Origin: SW-4-43-9 sp047617985
GTDB taxonomy: Archaea > Nanohalarchaeota > Nanosalinia > Nanosalinales > Nanosalinaceae
Length of the DNA stretch: 13,943 nucleotides
Direction of reading: 5' to 3'
NCBI GenBank assembly: GCA_047617985.1
Contig: JBLGBS010000021.1
Coordinates: 1-13,943 of the forward strand
The stretch's first letter is position 1. Each line of letters opens with the position of its first letter. The notes below the pieces were generated by a model, which saw only the letters and a list, made by a program, of their open reading frames with translations, did not search any database and had not been told where the DNA came from. A program made the translations under genes and the position numbers. Of this stretch, positions 1 to 6,308 are shown in pieces.

Positions 1-301
1 CAACAGCTTCGAAATCGTAATCACCTAAATTACTATCTGCATCAGAATCTCGATCAAAATTATAACTGAAATTCCCTCCGCTCTCTGAGGTCATATTATG
101 AGCTCCTGAATTGCCATCTGAATCAGACCATTCAAGCTCCACATAATTTATATTATCTAATGTGAATCCATCGGCGGCCAAGAAAACATCGCCATCATGG
201 ACATTATCTTCAGGCAGATTGAAGCTCTGAGCTGCTCCAGTTGCTATTAGTAGTGTTGTTAGAACGAGTAATAGGCCTGTTTTGGATCGGCTGTGATTAA
301 T
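1..301 (-). CDS. Secreted or membrane-anchored protein, N-terminal part, start unclear
   Basis: The frame runs off the left edge, so the C-terminus is missing. It encodes about 100 residues that open with a basic stretch (HSRSKTG), a hydrophobic core (LLLVLTTLLIATGAA) and then an acidic, Ser/Asn/Asp-rich region, which is a Sec-type signal peptide followed by a halophile-like exported domain. Function is not recognisable. The oddity is the start: an in-frame stop lies at 305-307 and no ATG, GTG or TTG precedes the signal peptide, so the only near-start is ATT at 299-301. A GTG at 309-311 sits at leaderless spacing from a TATA-like box but is one base out of frame and meets a stop after four codons. 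Either AUU initiation is used, or a one-base frameshift (real or sequencing error) separates GTG from the body. The coordinates given use the ATT. Confidence 0.55.
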   Translation of the reverse strand, partial: MNHSRSKTGLLLVLTTLLIATGAAQSFNLPEDNVHDGDVFLAADGFTLDNINYVELEWSDSDGNSGAHNMTSESGGNFSYNFDRDSDADSNLGDYDFEAV

Positions 302-333
302 TGCTTATCACTAATGACTTATTCTCAGCGAAT

Positions 334-343
334 GTTTAAGTAA
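334..343 (-). promoter_or_regulatory. TATA-like box before the secreted-protein gene
   Basis: The minus strand reads TTTACTTAAA here. Its centre lies about 27 nt before the GTG at 311 and about 37 nt before the ATT at 301. The other minus-strand units in this window have their box 27-29 nt from the start, so the spacing favours transcription beginning near 311. This is a motif and spacing call only. Confidence 0.4.
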
Positions 344-361
344 ATTTTTCGAACAACCCTG

Positions 362-1774
362 TTATTCTTCCCGGGCCTGTTCAAATCTTTCAACGGCTTT
401 TTTGCGCTCTTCGTCATGTTTAACGATTGCTTCGGGGTATTCTTCCCCAATGGTTACTCCGCAGTTCTCCTGTTCAAGTTTGTTCATTTTCTGAGGCCGG
501 TGAATGTGTTTGTCAGGCACATCCTCGAGTTCCGGCACCCATTTTCTGATGTATTCTCCTTCCGGATCGTATTTTTCTCCCTGTGTCCAAGGGTTGAATA
601 CGCGGAAATAGGGCTGTGCATCGGTTCCTATTGAGTAGGCCCACTGGATTCCACCGATCATCGCTGAGACTTCGGCGTCGACGAACATTCTGGAGAAGTA
701 GTCGTGTAGGTCTCGCCAGTCAAGCCAGAGATCTTTGCACGCAAAACTGGTTACAACCATTCTCAACCGGTTGTGCATCCACCCGGTTTTCTTTAACTGT
801 CTCATACCGGCGTCGACAAACGGATAACCCGTTCTTCCCTCAACAAATCTTTCCCAGTCCTCACAAGCTTCTTCTTTCGACCGCCACTCAATATCTCTGA
901 ACTGATCCTGCAACGCTTTTTCCTGTGATTCAGGGAAGTTCCACAGCATCTGGAAGTAGAAGTCGCGCCACGCCAGCTCTTCCTGCCAGGTCTCTATACC
1001 CGAAGTATCGGCCGGGTTCCGGGCTTTAATCCTCTCGGCTTCCCAGAAAACTTCTCTGATTGACACTGTTCCAAACTTGAGGTGCGGGGAGAGCTTTGAG
1101 GTCGAGTCTTTCCAGGCGTAGTCCCGGTTCTCGTTGTAGTTCCATATGTTGTCCTTAAAACCCTCTAACCTTTCTTTTCCTCCTTCCCGGCCAGGTTTCC
1201 AGATCCATTCGAAATCTTCCGGCTCCTCAAAACCAAGTTCTTCCAGGGAAGGTATGTTGTCCGACTCAACTTTAGGAACGGAGTAATCATCCGGTTCCTC
1301 CGGCCTCGGTTTCTCCCGGTCGAACCATTTCTTCTTGTAGTATGTGTAAACTTTGTAGGGATCGCCGGAGTTAGTCAGTATCTCCTCTTTCTCAAACATT
1401 ACGATATCCTTGAAACTTTCAACCTTTACATCTAAATCTTCAACTCTCTGATCTCTCTGCCTCGAGTAAGAAGAGTAATCCCTGTTGAAGTATATTTTAT
1501 CGGCCGAGGTTTCCTCAACAATTTTTTCGAGCTCTTCGACCGGTTTTCCTTTCCGGACAATCAGATCTTTACCGCTTTCTTCCATCCTGTCCTTCAGGTC
1601 TTTCAGCGATTCATTCCAGAACTTCACTCTTGAATAGCCGAGCTCGGCTTTCTCAAAATACTCCCTGTCAACTGCATAGAAAGGAATAATCCTGTCGTGC
1701 TCCCTGGAGGCCTCCACCAGAGCAGTATTGTCATGCTCTCTGAGAGATCTTCTTATCCAGACGATAGCAGTCAT
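362..1774 (-). CDS. phr: Photolyase/cryptochrome-family flavoprotein, class I-like
   Basis: It predicts a 470-residue FAD protein of the DNA photolyase family, which repairs UV pyrimidine dimers using light. The N-terminal antenna-type alpha/beta domain starts with IVWIRRSLREHDN; the C-terminal FAD domain holds WQEELAWRDFYF (263-274), GRTGYPFVDAGMRQL (313-327), GWMHNRLRM (331-339) and GTDAQPYFRVFNPWTQGEK (383-401). Length matches the family. By alignment from memory to E. coli PhrB, dimer-contact residues E266, W269, N335, R336 and W378 are kept, as are the outer and middle Trp (W297, W353). The position of the flavin-N5 Asn is Met372, and the proximal Trp of the electron chain is Ile376. Enzyme activity is therefore likely but not certain; a light sensor is possible. 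The gene begins 33 nt after the 101-residue ORF and has no clear ribosome site, so it may be co-transcribed with it. Confidence 0.93.
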   Translation of the reverse strand: MTAIVWIRRSLREHDNTALVEASREHDRIIPFYAVDREYFEKAELGYSRVKFWNESLKDLKDRMEESGKDLIVRKGKPVEELEKIVEETSADKIYFNRDYSSYSRQRDQRVEDLDVKVESFKDIVMFEKEEILTNSGDPYKVYTYYKKKWFDREKPRPEEPDDYSVPKVESDNIPSLEELGFEEPEDFEWIWKPGREGGKERLEGFKDNIWNYNENRDYAWKDSTSKLSPHLKFGTVSIREVFWEAERIKARNPADTSGIETWQEELAWRDFYFQMLWNFPESQEKALQDQFRDIEWRSKEEACEDWERFVEGRTGYPFVDAGMRQLKKTGWMHNRLRMVVTSFACKDLWLDWRDLHDYFSRMFVDAEVSAMIGGIQWAYSIGTDAQPYFRVFNPWTQGEKYDPEGEYIRKWVPELEDVPDKHIHRPQKMNKLEQENCGVTIGEEYPEAIVKHDEERKKAVERFEQAREE

Positions 1775-1807
1775 GAAGAAATAAATTGTTAGACAGCTTG
1801 AAGTGAG

Positions 1808-2113
1808 TTAGTCTCCACCAGCATATGGGAAATCGTAGTCATTTTTCCCAGTTAAATCGAAGTGTCGGATACTCTCACTTGCTTCCTCCATACCTGCTTT
1901 GTATCCTTCAATATAGCTTTCCGGTAACCTCTCTTCACCCAACTCAATACTGGCGCCAAGAGTGTAAATAGAGAAGCTGTACCTTATTTCGTCCTCTCCA
2001 GATACAATTCTGTCGGCATCTGCAGAGGTCTTTTCCTGAGATTCTAGTCTTCCAAAAATTTCTCCTGTCTTCCTAACAGGGTTCAGGGATTTTGAAATAT
2101 CTTTCAAATTCAT
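1808..2113 (-). CDS. Hypothetical acidic protein, 101 residues
   Basis: No family is recognised. The frame stays open upstream to an ATG at 2176, which would overlap the end of the beta-propeller gene. I chose the ATG at 2113 because a TATA-like box is centred about 29 nt upstream, the spacing of a leaderless start, and the protein then begins MNLKDISKSLN. The sequence has a basic N-terminal third and an acidic remainder, a segment IRYSFSIYTLGASIEL that could form beta strands, then a likely helix (PESYIEGYKAGMEEASESIRHF). There is no signal peptide, membrane helix or Cys. It lies between the propeller gene and the photolyase and could share a transcript with the photolyase, but nothing links them functionally. 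Confidence 0.65.
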   Translation of the reverse strand: MNLKDISKSLNPVRKTGEIFGRLESQEKTSADADRIVSGEDEIRYSFSIYTLGASIELGEERLPESYIEGYKAGMEEASESIRHFDLTGKNDYDFPYAGGD

Positions 2114-2136
2114 ATTGAGAAGAATAGTTGTAAACC

Positions 2137-2146
2137 TTAAATAAAG
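2137..2146 (-). promoter_or_regulatory. TATA-like box for the 101-residue protein gene
   Basis: The minus strand reads CTTTATTTAA, centred about 29 nt upstream of the ATG at 2113. It fits a leaderless transcript and is the main reason for rejecting the longer start at 2176. It sits just beyond the 3' end of the propeller gene. Confidence 0.5.
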
Positions 2147-2150
2147 AAAC

Positions 2151-3275
2151 TTACTCAGTTTTGATTCCCCAAACACTGCCGTCCGAATCTCTAACCCTCA
2201 ACTGCTCACCAGAAGCACCTAAAGGCATCAAAGCACCAACCGTACCATCCTCAAGCCTTACTCTTAACCAATCATCTTGGACTGTGTCAAGCGAGTAAAC
2301 CGGCACATCAAAGATAGAGCCATTATCAATCCTTATTGTACCTACCTGATTCAAAGGATCTGCTACCTCTCTTACGTAAGCTCTAGTGCTTTCAAAGGAG
2401 ATATACCCCTCTATTATGTAGTCGCCATTTGGACTAAATCTAGAATAAGCAGTGCCGCTGGCAGTAGCAAGTTGCTCTTCGAAGCTCCAGTCTGAAACCC
2501 GGAAAACATAAGTTCCTCCAGTTTTACCATAAGCGAGCCAGTCACCGTCGGGATCAAAAGTAACCTGCCTAGGCGCATTTGTGCCGTTTGTTAGTGTGGC
2601 CTCAACAGTCCAAGTTTGTGTTTCGTAAATCTTAACATCTTCAGATGTGCCCTCTGAGACAGCAAGATAATCACTTTTAGGGCTGAAAGCAATTCCTCTT
2701 GGATTCGAATCACCGTCAGCTATTACAGTCTCCTCTGACCAGTCGCTGGTATTGTAGATGTAAATTTCACCTGTATTGCCATTAGCGCAGGCCAGATAAT
2801 TGTTATCGGGGGAAAAAGCTGCCTCTTGGCCTCCTTCAGAACTTGAATTGAACTGAGCTACATTATTCCATGTTCCTGATTCGTAGACATATGCTTCATC
2901 AGTGTAATCATTTCCTTCTATAATACCTACAACCAGCCAGTTACCATTAGCCGAGAAATCAAGGGAGTAAATCTCATCACCACTGCTTATATAAGCAAAG
3001 TAAGGATCCTGCTCCACCCAGTCACCTGTCGTGTAAACATTTGGCTCATTCGACTCTGTGAAAACCAAGTAATTTTCGTTTTGGGAGAATGCTATATCAT
3101 ATATGTAACTGCCACTGGAATTAGAAAGTTCAGCCTGATGAACCCAATCTCCAGCAGAATAAACGTTCACATCCCCGCTTTCATCTCCATATGCAATCCA
3201 GCTTCCTTGCGGGGAGAAAGCAGAAGACGCTCCATCTGTTGGTTCGGGGAAGGAAGCTACTATATTCCAGGACAT
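2151..3275 (-). CDS. Seven-bladed WD40-like beta-propeller protein with C-terminal add-on
   Basis: The 374-residue protein shows seven copies of a blade motif of the form F-S-P-x-G-x-Y/W-L-A, at about residues 20, 63, 107, 154, 198, 240 and 280. Most are followed by an acidic turn, a V-x-V/I-Y strand and a G/S-D-W or T-W turn. This is the pattern of a closed seven-bladed propeller, typically a binding scaffold. Residues 309-374 are not propeller; they form a beta-rich tail with repeated V-R-x-x-D-G elements (VRLEDGTVGAL, VRDSDGSVWG). No signal peptide or membrane helix is present. The start ATG overlaps the stop of the upstream Tat-signal gene by one base (TGATG), implying coupled translation or a broken fusion. 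The ligand is unknown. The many Asn, Ser, Gly and Asp residues suit an extracellular location, which the protein could reach only with help. Confidence 0.8.
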   Translation of the reverse strand: MSWNIVASFPEPTDGASSAFSPQGSWIAYGDESGDVNVYSAGDWVHQAELSNSSGSYIYDIAFSQNENYLVFTESNEPNVYTTGDWVEQDPYFAYISSGDEIYSLDFSANGNWLVVGIIEGNDYTDEAYVYESGTWNNVAQFNSSSEGGQEAAFSPDNNYLACANGNTGEIYIYNTSDWSEETVIADGDSNPRGIAFSPKSDYLAVSEGTSEDVKIYETQTWTVEATLTNGTNAPRQVTFDPDGDWLAYGKTGGTYVFRVSDWSFEEQLATASGTAYSRFSPNGDYIIEGYISFESTRAYVREVADPLNQVGTIRIDNGSIFDVPVYSLDTVQDDWLRVRLEDGTVGALMPLGASGEQLRVRDSDGSVWGIKTE

Positions 3276-3661
3276 CAGAGATCACTCCGGATCCATATAT
3301 TTCCTTCTGAAGGATCAGAGCTTACCTCAGGAATATTAATAGCTCCATTAACAGTCATTACACCGCTAATTGATACGTCTCCGTTCGAATTAATGTTGAA
3401 ATCAGTACTGGTCTCTCCCGAACCTCCGTAAAAGCTCAGGCTATCGCTTCTAATGTTTAAAGCACTGGCAGGCGACATACCTAAAACACCAAGACCTGCA
3501 GCGCCTAAACCAATCTTCTTGAGAAATTTCCTCCTACTTATTTCAGAACTAACTTCTGTAAACCCCTCAGTTTCTTCATTAGTTTCCTTAAGACGCCTAT
3601 TTTCCTTTTCAAGTTCCTCAACTCTTTCCTCAAGGCGTTCAATCTTCTCCTCAAAATCCAT
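3275..3661 (-). CDS. Coiled-coil protein with internal Tat signal
   Basis: This 128-residue protein has an unusual layout. Residues 3-30 form a charged coiled coil (EEKIERLEERVEELEKENRR). Residues 42-48 are a twin-arginine motif (SRRKFLK), followed by a Gly/Ala/Leu hydrophobic stretch to about residue 62 and a possible cleavage site after ASA at 65-67. The exported part is a short beta-rich Gly/Ser/Asn segment ending in EGNIWIRSDL. That ending resembles C-terminal tags of haloarchaeal and phage tail-like proteins, from memory. The Tat signal sits about 40 residues in, later than normal. The ATG at 3661 is supported by a TATA-like element about 27 nt upstream, and no other Met precedes the signal. 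The following propeller gene overlaps it by one base. Function is unknown; it may be an anchor or export partner for the propeller. Confidence 0.75.
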   Translation of the reverse strand: MDFEEKIERLEERVEELEKENRRLKETNEETEGFTEVSSEISRRKFLKKIGLGAAGLGVLGMSPASALNIRSDSLSFYGGSGETSTDFNINSNGDVSISGVMTVNGAINIPEVSSDPSEGNIWIRSDL

Positions 3662-3683
3662 GTACCTAAGTTACTGGAACTGT

Positions 3684-3693
3684 GATAAAAAAA
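3684..3693 (-). promoter_or_regulatory. TATA-like box for the Tat-protein/propeller unit
   Basis: The minus strand reads TTTTTTTATC, centred about 27 nt before the ATG at 3661, so a leaderless start is likely. It overlaps the T-run that could end the trk transcript. Confidence 0.5.
3687..3693 (-). terminator. Possible T-tract terminator after trkA
   Basis: Seven consecutive T on the minus strand begin about 15 nt after the trkA stop codon. Archaeal termination commonly uses short T-runs without a hairpin, and I see no hairpin here. The call is tentative because the same bases look like the next promoter. Confidence 0.35.
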
Positions 3694-3708
3694 CATCCCT
3701 TCAAAGAG

Positions 3709-4368
3709 TTACTGTTTCTGGAAGTAGCTGTCCAGTTTTTTCTTCTTGTCTTCAGGGCCGATCAGAATCAATTCATCGCCTTCGTCCAGTTGTATGTTTA
3801 TATCCTCGGAAATCGTTTTGTCTCCCTGTATAACCGATACAATCTTGAATCTTTCCGGGAATGATTTGTCTTCCTGAATTTCCTTGGCTGTTCGCTCAGC
3901 CAGTGAAGATTCTTCACCAAGCTTGGCTTTCAGTATTTCACGGCCTTCTGAAATATTTGCGAGCTTGACAAGGTAAGGGTGCTCAACTGTGCTTAAAAAC
4001 TCTGATAGAAGCAGATCTGTGTGAGCAACGGTTTCAGCGCCTATAATCTCGAATGCTTCAAGGTATTCATCGTCCTCGACACGCGTAATTACTTTTGGAA
4101 CCCCGTATTTCTTGGAAAGCGAGCATACAACCATGTTTTCGTTGTCGTCCGCCAGGGCTGATATAACAACGTCAGCTTTGTTTATCCCTGCGTCTTCAAG
4201 CGCTGTGATAGTTCCCGGAGATTTGTTGACCACAGTTGCTCCGGAAGAAGCGTAGAGCCTCTCGCATTTGTCCTCATCCTCGTCTATAACTACTATATCA
4301 TGCCTGTCTTCAAGTGACTTGACGAGTTTCCTTCCTATCGTGGTGATTCCTGCTACGACTATGTACAT
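3709..4368 (-). CDS. trkA: TrkA-type potassium uptake regulator (RCK protein)
   Basis: This 219-residue cytoplasmic protein gates the Trk/Ktr potassium channel in response to nucleotide. It has a TrkA-N Rossmann domain (about 1-120) beginning MYIVVAGITTIGRKLV, with strand 2 ending in VVIDEDED, and a TrkA-C domain (about 135-219) containing DEGDELILIGPEDKK. The length fits a single-RCK archaeal TrkA. The frame remains open to an ATG at 4425, but I chose 4368: it gives the usual TrkA N-terminus and lies one base after the trkH stop, whereas the longer form would add 19 residues overlapping trkH. The nucleotide-binding loop reads GITTIG where GxGxxG is normal, so the central glycine is Thr. TrkH just upstream is its obvious partner. 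Confidence 0.93.
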   Translation of the reverse strand: MYIVVAGITTIGRKLVKSLEDRHDIVVIDEDEDKCERLYASSGATVVNKSPGTITALEDAGINKADVVISALADDNENMVVCSLSKKYGVPKVITRVEDDEYLEAFEIIGAETVAHTDLLLSEFLSTVEHPYLVKLANISEGREILKAKLGEESSLAERTAKEIQEDKSFPERFKIVSVIQGDKTISEDINIQLDEGDELILIGPEDKKKKLDSYFQKQ

Positions 4369-4369
4369 A

Positions 4370-5800
4370 TTAGGAGTTTTTGAAAAGCTCCGTATTAAAA
4401 ATTGCGAGAACCGGAAGCATCTCAAGCCTTCCTGCCAGCATAACTATCAGCCAGATAAACTTTGTAACCGGATTCAGTGTGATAAGGTCGTTCTGCATGT
4501 AGACAGGGCCCATATTGCCTGCTGCGGAAACTGTTCCGGAGAGCGCTGCCATCAGAGAGGTATCCTCGACAACTAGAACCAGCATTGTTGTAACGAAGAT
4601 CACAGACATCCAGGTGAAGAACAGAACTGAAATCGTTCTGACAGCAGAGTTTTCAAGCAGTTCACCGTCTATCTTAACCTCGTTTATAGCTGATTTAGGC
4701 AGGCTATACGCTCTCAGCCTTGTCTTAAGCAGTTCTATCATTGTTTTAAGCCTGAAAACCTTCCAGCCTCCTGAAGTCGATCCCAGCGAACCTCCGACAA
4801 ACATGACGCCGAGAAAGATGGTCTGTAAAACTATTGAAAGCGACATTATACTCGCGGTTGAATAACCTGTTGAGGAGAGAACAGAAGCCGACTGGAAGAA
4901 CCCGTCAATAATAGAGGGGTTTACAGCTGAACCGCTGAAAAACAGGTCTGAAGCCATCATGGAACCCACCAGAACAAAGATCAAGGTGTAAAGTCTGAAC
5001 TCCGAACTACTGATCAAAGGCCGATAATCAGATCTCATCAACCGGTACAGAAGCACGAAGTTAACACCACCTAGAAACATGAGAGGAATGGTAGCTATCT
5101 GAATTGCTGTGCTGAAACCTCCTATACTGGCGCCCTGGGTCGAGAACCCTCCGGTTGATATACCGGAGAACGAATGAAGAATCGAATCGAAGACAGGCAT
5201 GCCAAGCCCGATATAGACACCAGCAAAAACAACTGTCAGAAACCCGTAGACACGCCAGAGATCGATAATTGATTTCTCAAGAGACGGCCGGATAGACCCT
5301 GAATCAGTTTTATGGGCCTCAGCAGAGTAAAGCCTTCGGGCGACTCCTCCAGACTCTCTAATAACTGCTATGAAGAAGGTCAGTATACCCAGACCTCCGA
5401 TCCACTGCATGAAAGATCGCCAGAAAAGCATGGATTTCGACAGATTTTCAGGGCTTGCAAACATTGAGATCCCGGTTGTTGTAAGGCCTGCTGACGCCTC
5501 AAAAAGCGCATCTATCACACTTACATCGAAAACCAGGAACGGGATTGCACCAAAACATATAGCAAGAAACCATCCGAGAACCGTGGAGTACATAGCTTCC
5601 TGAACCGAGGGCGATTCCCGGAGGCCTAATCTCTCCAGAGCAGCTCCCATAGCTACGCATATAACCGCTGAAAAAACAAATCCGGACAGCATAAAGTAGC
5701 TCTCACCGTAGTAAAGTCCTACGAAAACCGGTGTTATAAGCAGGAATCCGAAAATCTGGAGAAAACTTCCTATCAGCTGAAAAGACACCCGGGTTCTCAT
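4370..5800 (-). CDS. trkH: TrkH-type potassium uptake channel
   Basis: The protein is a 476-residue integral membrane potassium transporter of the TrkH/KtrB superfamily, built from four pore repeats. All four pore-loop filters are visible: LTTTG (106-110), ISTGGF (214-219), SSTGY (309-313) and SAAGNMGP (425-432). Other family signatures are WRSFMQWIGGLGIL (127-140), GGSLGSTSGGWKVFR (336-350) and LAGRLEMLPVLAIF (455-468). Length is normal. The ATG at 5800 has a TATA-like box about 28 nt upstream, so a leaderless start is likely. The gene is first in a trkH-trkA operon with one base between them, and is divergent from rps6e. Potassium accumulation is the main osmotic strategy of salt-in archaea, which agrees with the acidic proteins elsewhere in the window. 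Confidence 0.96.
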   Translation of the reverse strand: MRTRVSFQLIGSFLQIFGFLLITPVFVGLYYGESYFMLSGFVFSAVICVAMGAALERLGLRESPSVQEAMYSTVLGWFLAICFGAIPFLVFDVSVIDALFEASAGLTTTGISMFASPENLSKSMLFWRSFMQWIGGLGILTFFIAVIRESGGVARRLYSAEAHKTDSGSIRPSLEKSIIDLWRVYGFLTVVFAGVYIGLGMPVFDSILHSFSGISTGGFSTQGASIGGFSTAIQIATIPLMFLGGVNFVLLYRLMRSDYRPLISSSEFRLYTLIFVLVGSMMASDLFFSGSAVNPSIIDGFFQSASVLSSTGYSTASIMSLSIVLQTIFLGVMFVGGSLGSTSGGWKVFRLKTMIELLKTRLRAYSLPKSAINEVKIDGELLENSAVRTISVLFFTWMSVIFVTTMLVLVVEDTSLMAALSGTVSAAGNMGPVYMQNDLITLNPVTKFIWLIVMLAGRLEMLPVLAIFNTELFKNS

Positions 5801-5822
5801 AAACCTAGAATTGCCGGGGCTG

Positions 5823-5832
5823 AATAAAAAAT
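5823..5832 (-). promoter_or_regulatory. TATA-like box for trkHA
   Basis: The minus strand reads ATTTTTTATT, centred about 28 nt before the trkH ATG. It lies in the 127-base divergent spacer shared with rps6e. Confidence 0.5.
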
Positions 5833-5850
5833 GTCGCAGAAGTCGAAATG

Positions 5851-5860
5851 GGTTTTAAAG
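5851..5860 (+). promoter_or_regulatory. TATA-like box for the rps6e-aIF2 gamma operon
   Basis: GGTTTTAAAG lies about 72 nt before the rps6e ATG. With normal archaeal spacing the transcript would start near 5882, leaving a leader of about 45 nt that contains a small inverted repeat and a Shine-Dalgarno site. This differs from the leaderless pattern of the minus-strand genes. Confidence 0.45.
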
Positions 5861-5890
5861 CTTATCTACTAATTTCAGGATGCTCGGAAC

Positions 5891-5908
5891 CCTGGAATTT
5901 CAGCCAGG
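5891..5908 (+). promoter_or_regulatory. Small inverted repeat in the rps6e leader
   Basis: CCTGG and CCAGG flank an eight-base loop, allowing a five-base-pair hairpin just before the ribosome-binding site. It could serve in autoregulation of the ribosomal protein operon, but a stem this short could be chance. Confidence 0.3.
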
Positions 5909-5913
5909 AGACT

Positions 5914-5920
5914 GAGGTGA
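5914..5920 (+). promoter_or_regulatory. Strong Shine-Dalgarno site of rps6e
   Basis: GAGGTGA lies seven bases before the ATG at 5928 and matches the archaeal anti-Shine-Dalgarno sequence well. It fixes the rps6e start. Confidence 0.75.
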
Positions 5921-5927
5921 ATAAATT

Positions 5928-6302
5928 ATGAAAATTACAGTTGGAAACACAGACGGCGAAACACATCAGATCGAAACCGAAGAACCAGCACAGATCTACG
6001 GAAAGCAGATCGGAGAGGAGTTCGATGGAGGAATTGTCGGACTTGAAGGCTACACCCTGAAAGTAACAGGAGGAACCGATAGACAGGGCTTCCCAATGAG
6101 AAAATCAATCGAAGGAGCTGAAAGAAAAAAGGTTCTGCTTGAGAAAGGATCCGGAATCAGAGAAGACGAAGACGGAGTCAGGAGAAGAAAATCCGTACGT
6201 GGAAACACTGTCAGCGGAGAAATCGAGCAGTTGAATACAACAGTAGTTGATGAAGGCTCCAAATCGATCGACGAACTTCTAAACGAAGAAGACGAAGAAT
6301 AA
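5928..6302 (+). CDS. rps6e: Small-subunit ribosomal protein S6e (eS6)
   Basis: This 124-residue protein of the 30S subunit is found in archaea and eukaryotes. The family core is intact: GLEGYTLKVTGG, DRQGFPMRKSIEG, then the basic stretch VRRRKSVRGNTVS and EQLNTTVVD. The length is typical for archaeal S6e. The C-terminus ends in an acidic tail (NEEDEE), a salt-adaptation feature. The start has a strong Shine-Dalgarno site. It leads an operon with aIF2 gamma, six bases downstream, an arrangement known in many archaea. Confidence 0.97.
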   Translation: MKITVGNTDGETHQIETEEPAQIYGKQIGEEFDGGIVGLEGYTLKVTGGTDRQGFPMRKSIEGAERKKVLLEKGSGIREDEDGVRRRKSVRGNTVSGEIEQLNTTVVDEGSKSIDELLNEEDEE

Positions 6303-6308
6303 ACCATA

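Noticed and set aside
616..900. Open frame on the plus strand opposite the photolyase
   Set aside because: Arg/Ser/Phe-rich shadow of the photolyase, without ribosome site or domain.
2114..2176. Longer start for the 101-residue gene
   Set aside because: It overlaps the propeller gene and places the TATA-like box inside the coding region.
4369..4425. Longer trkA start at 4425
   Set aside because: It adds 19 residues that overlap trkH and do not belong to the Rossmann domain; ATG 4368 gives the family N-terminus.
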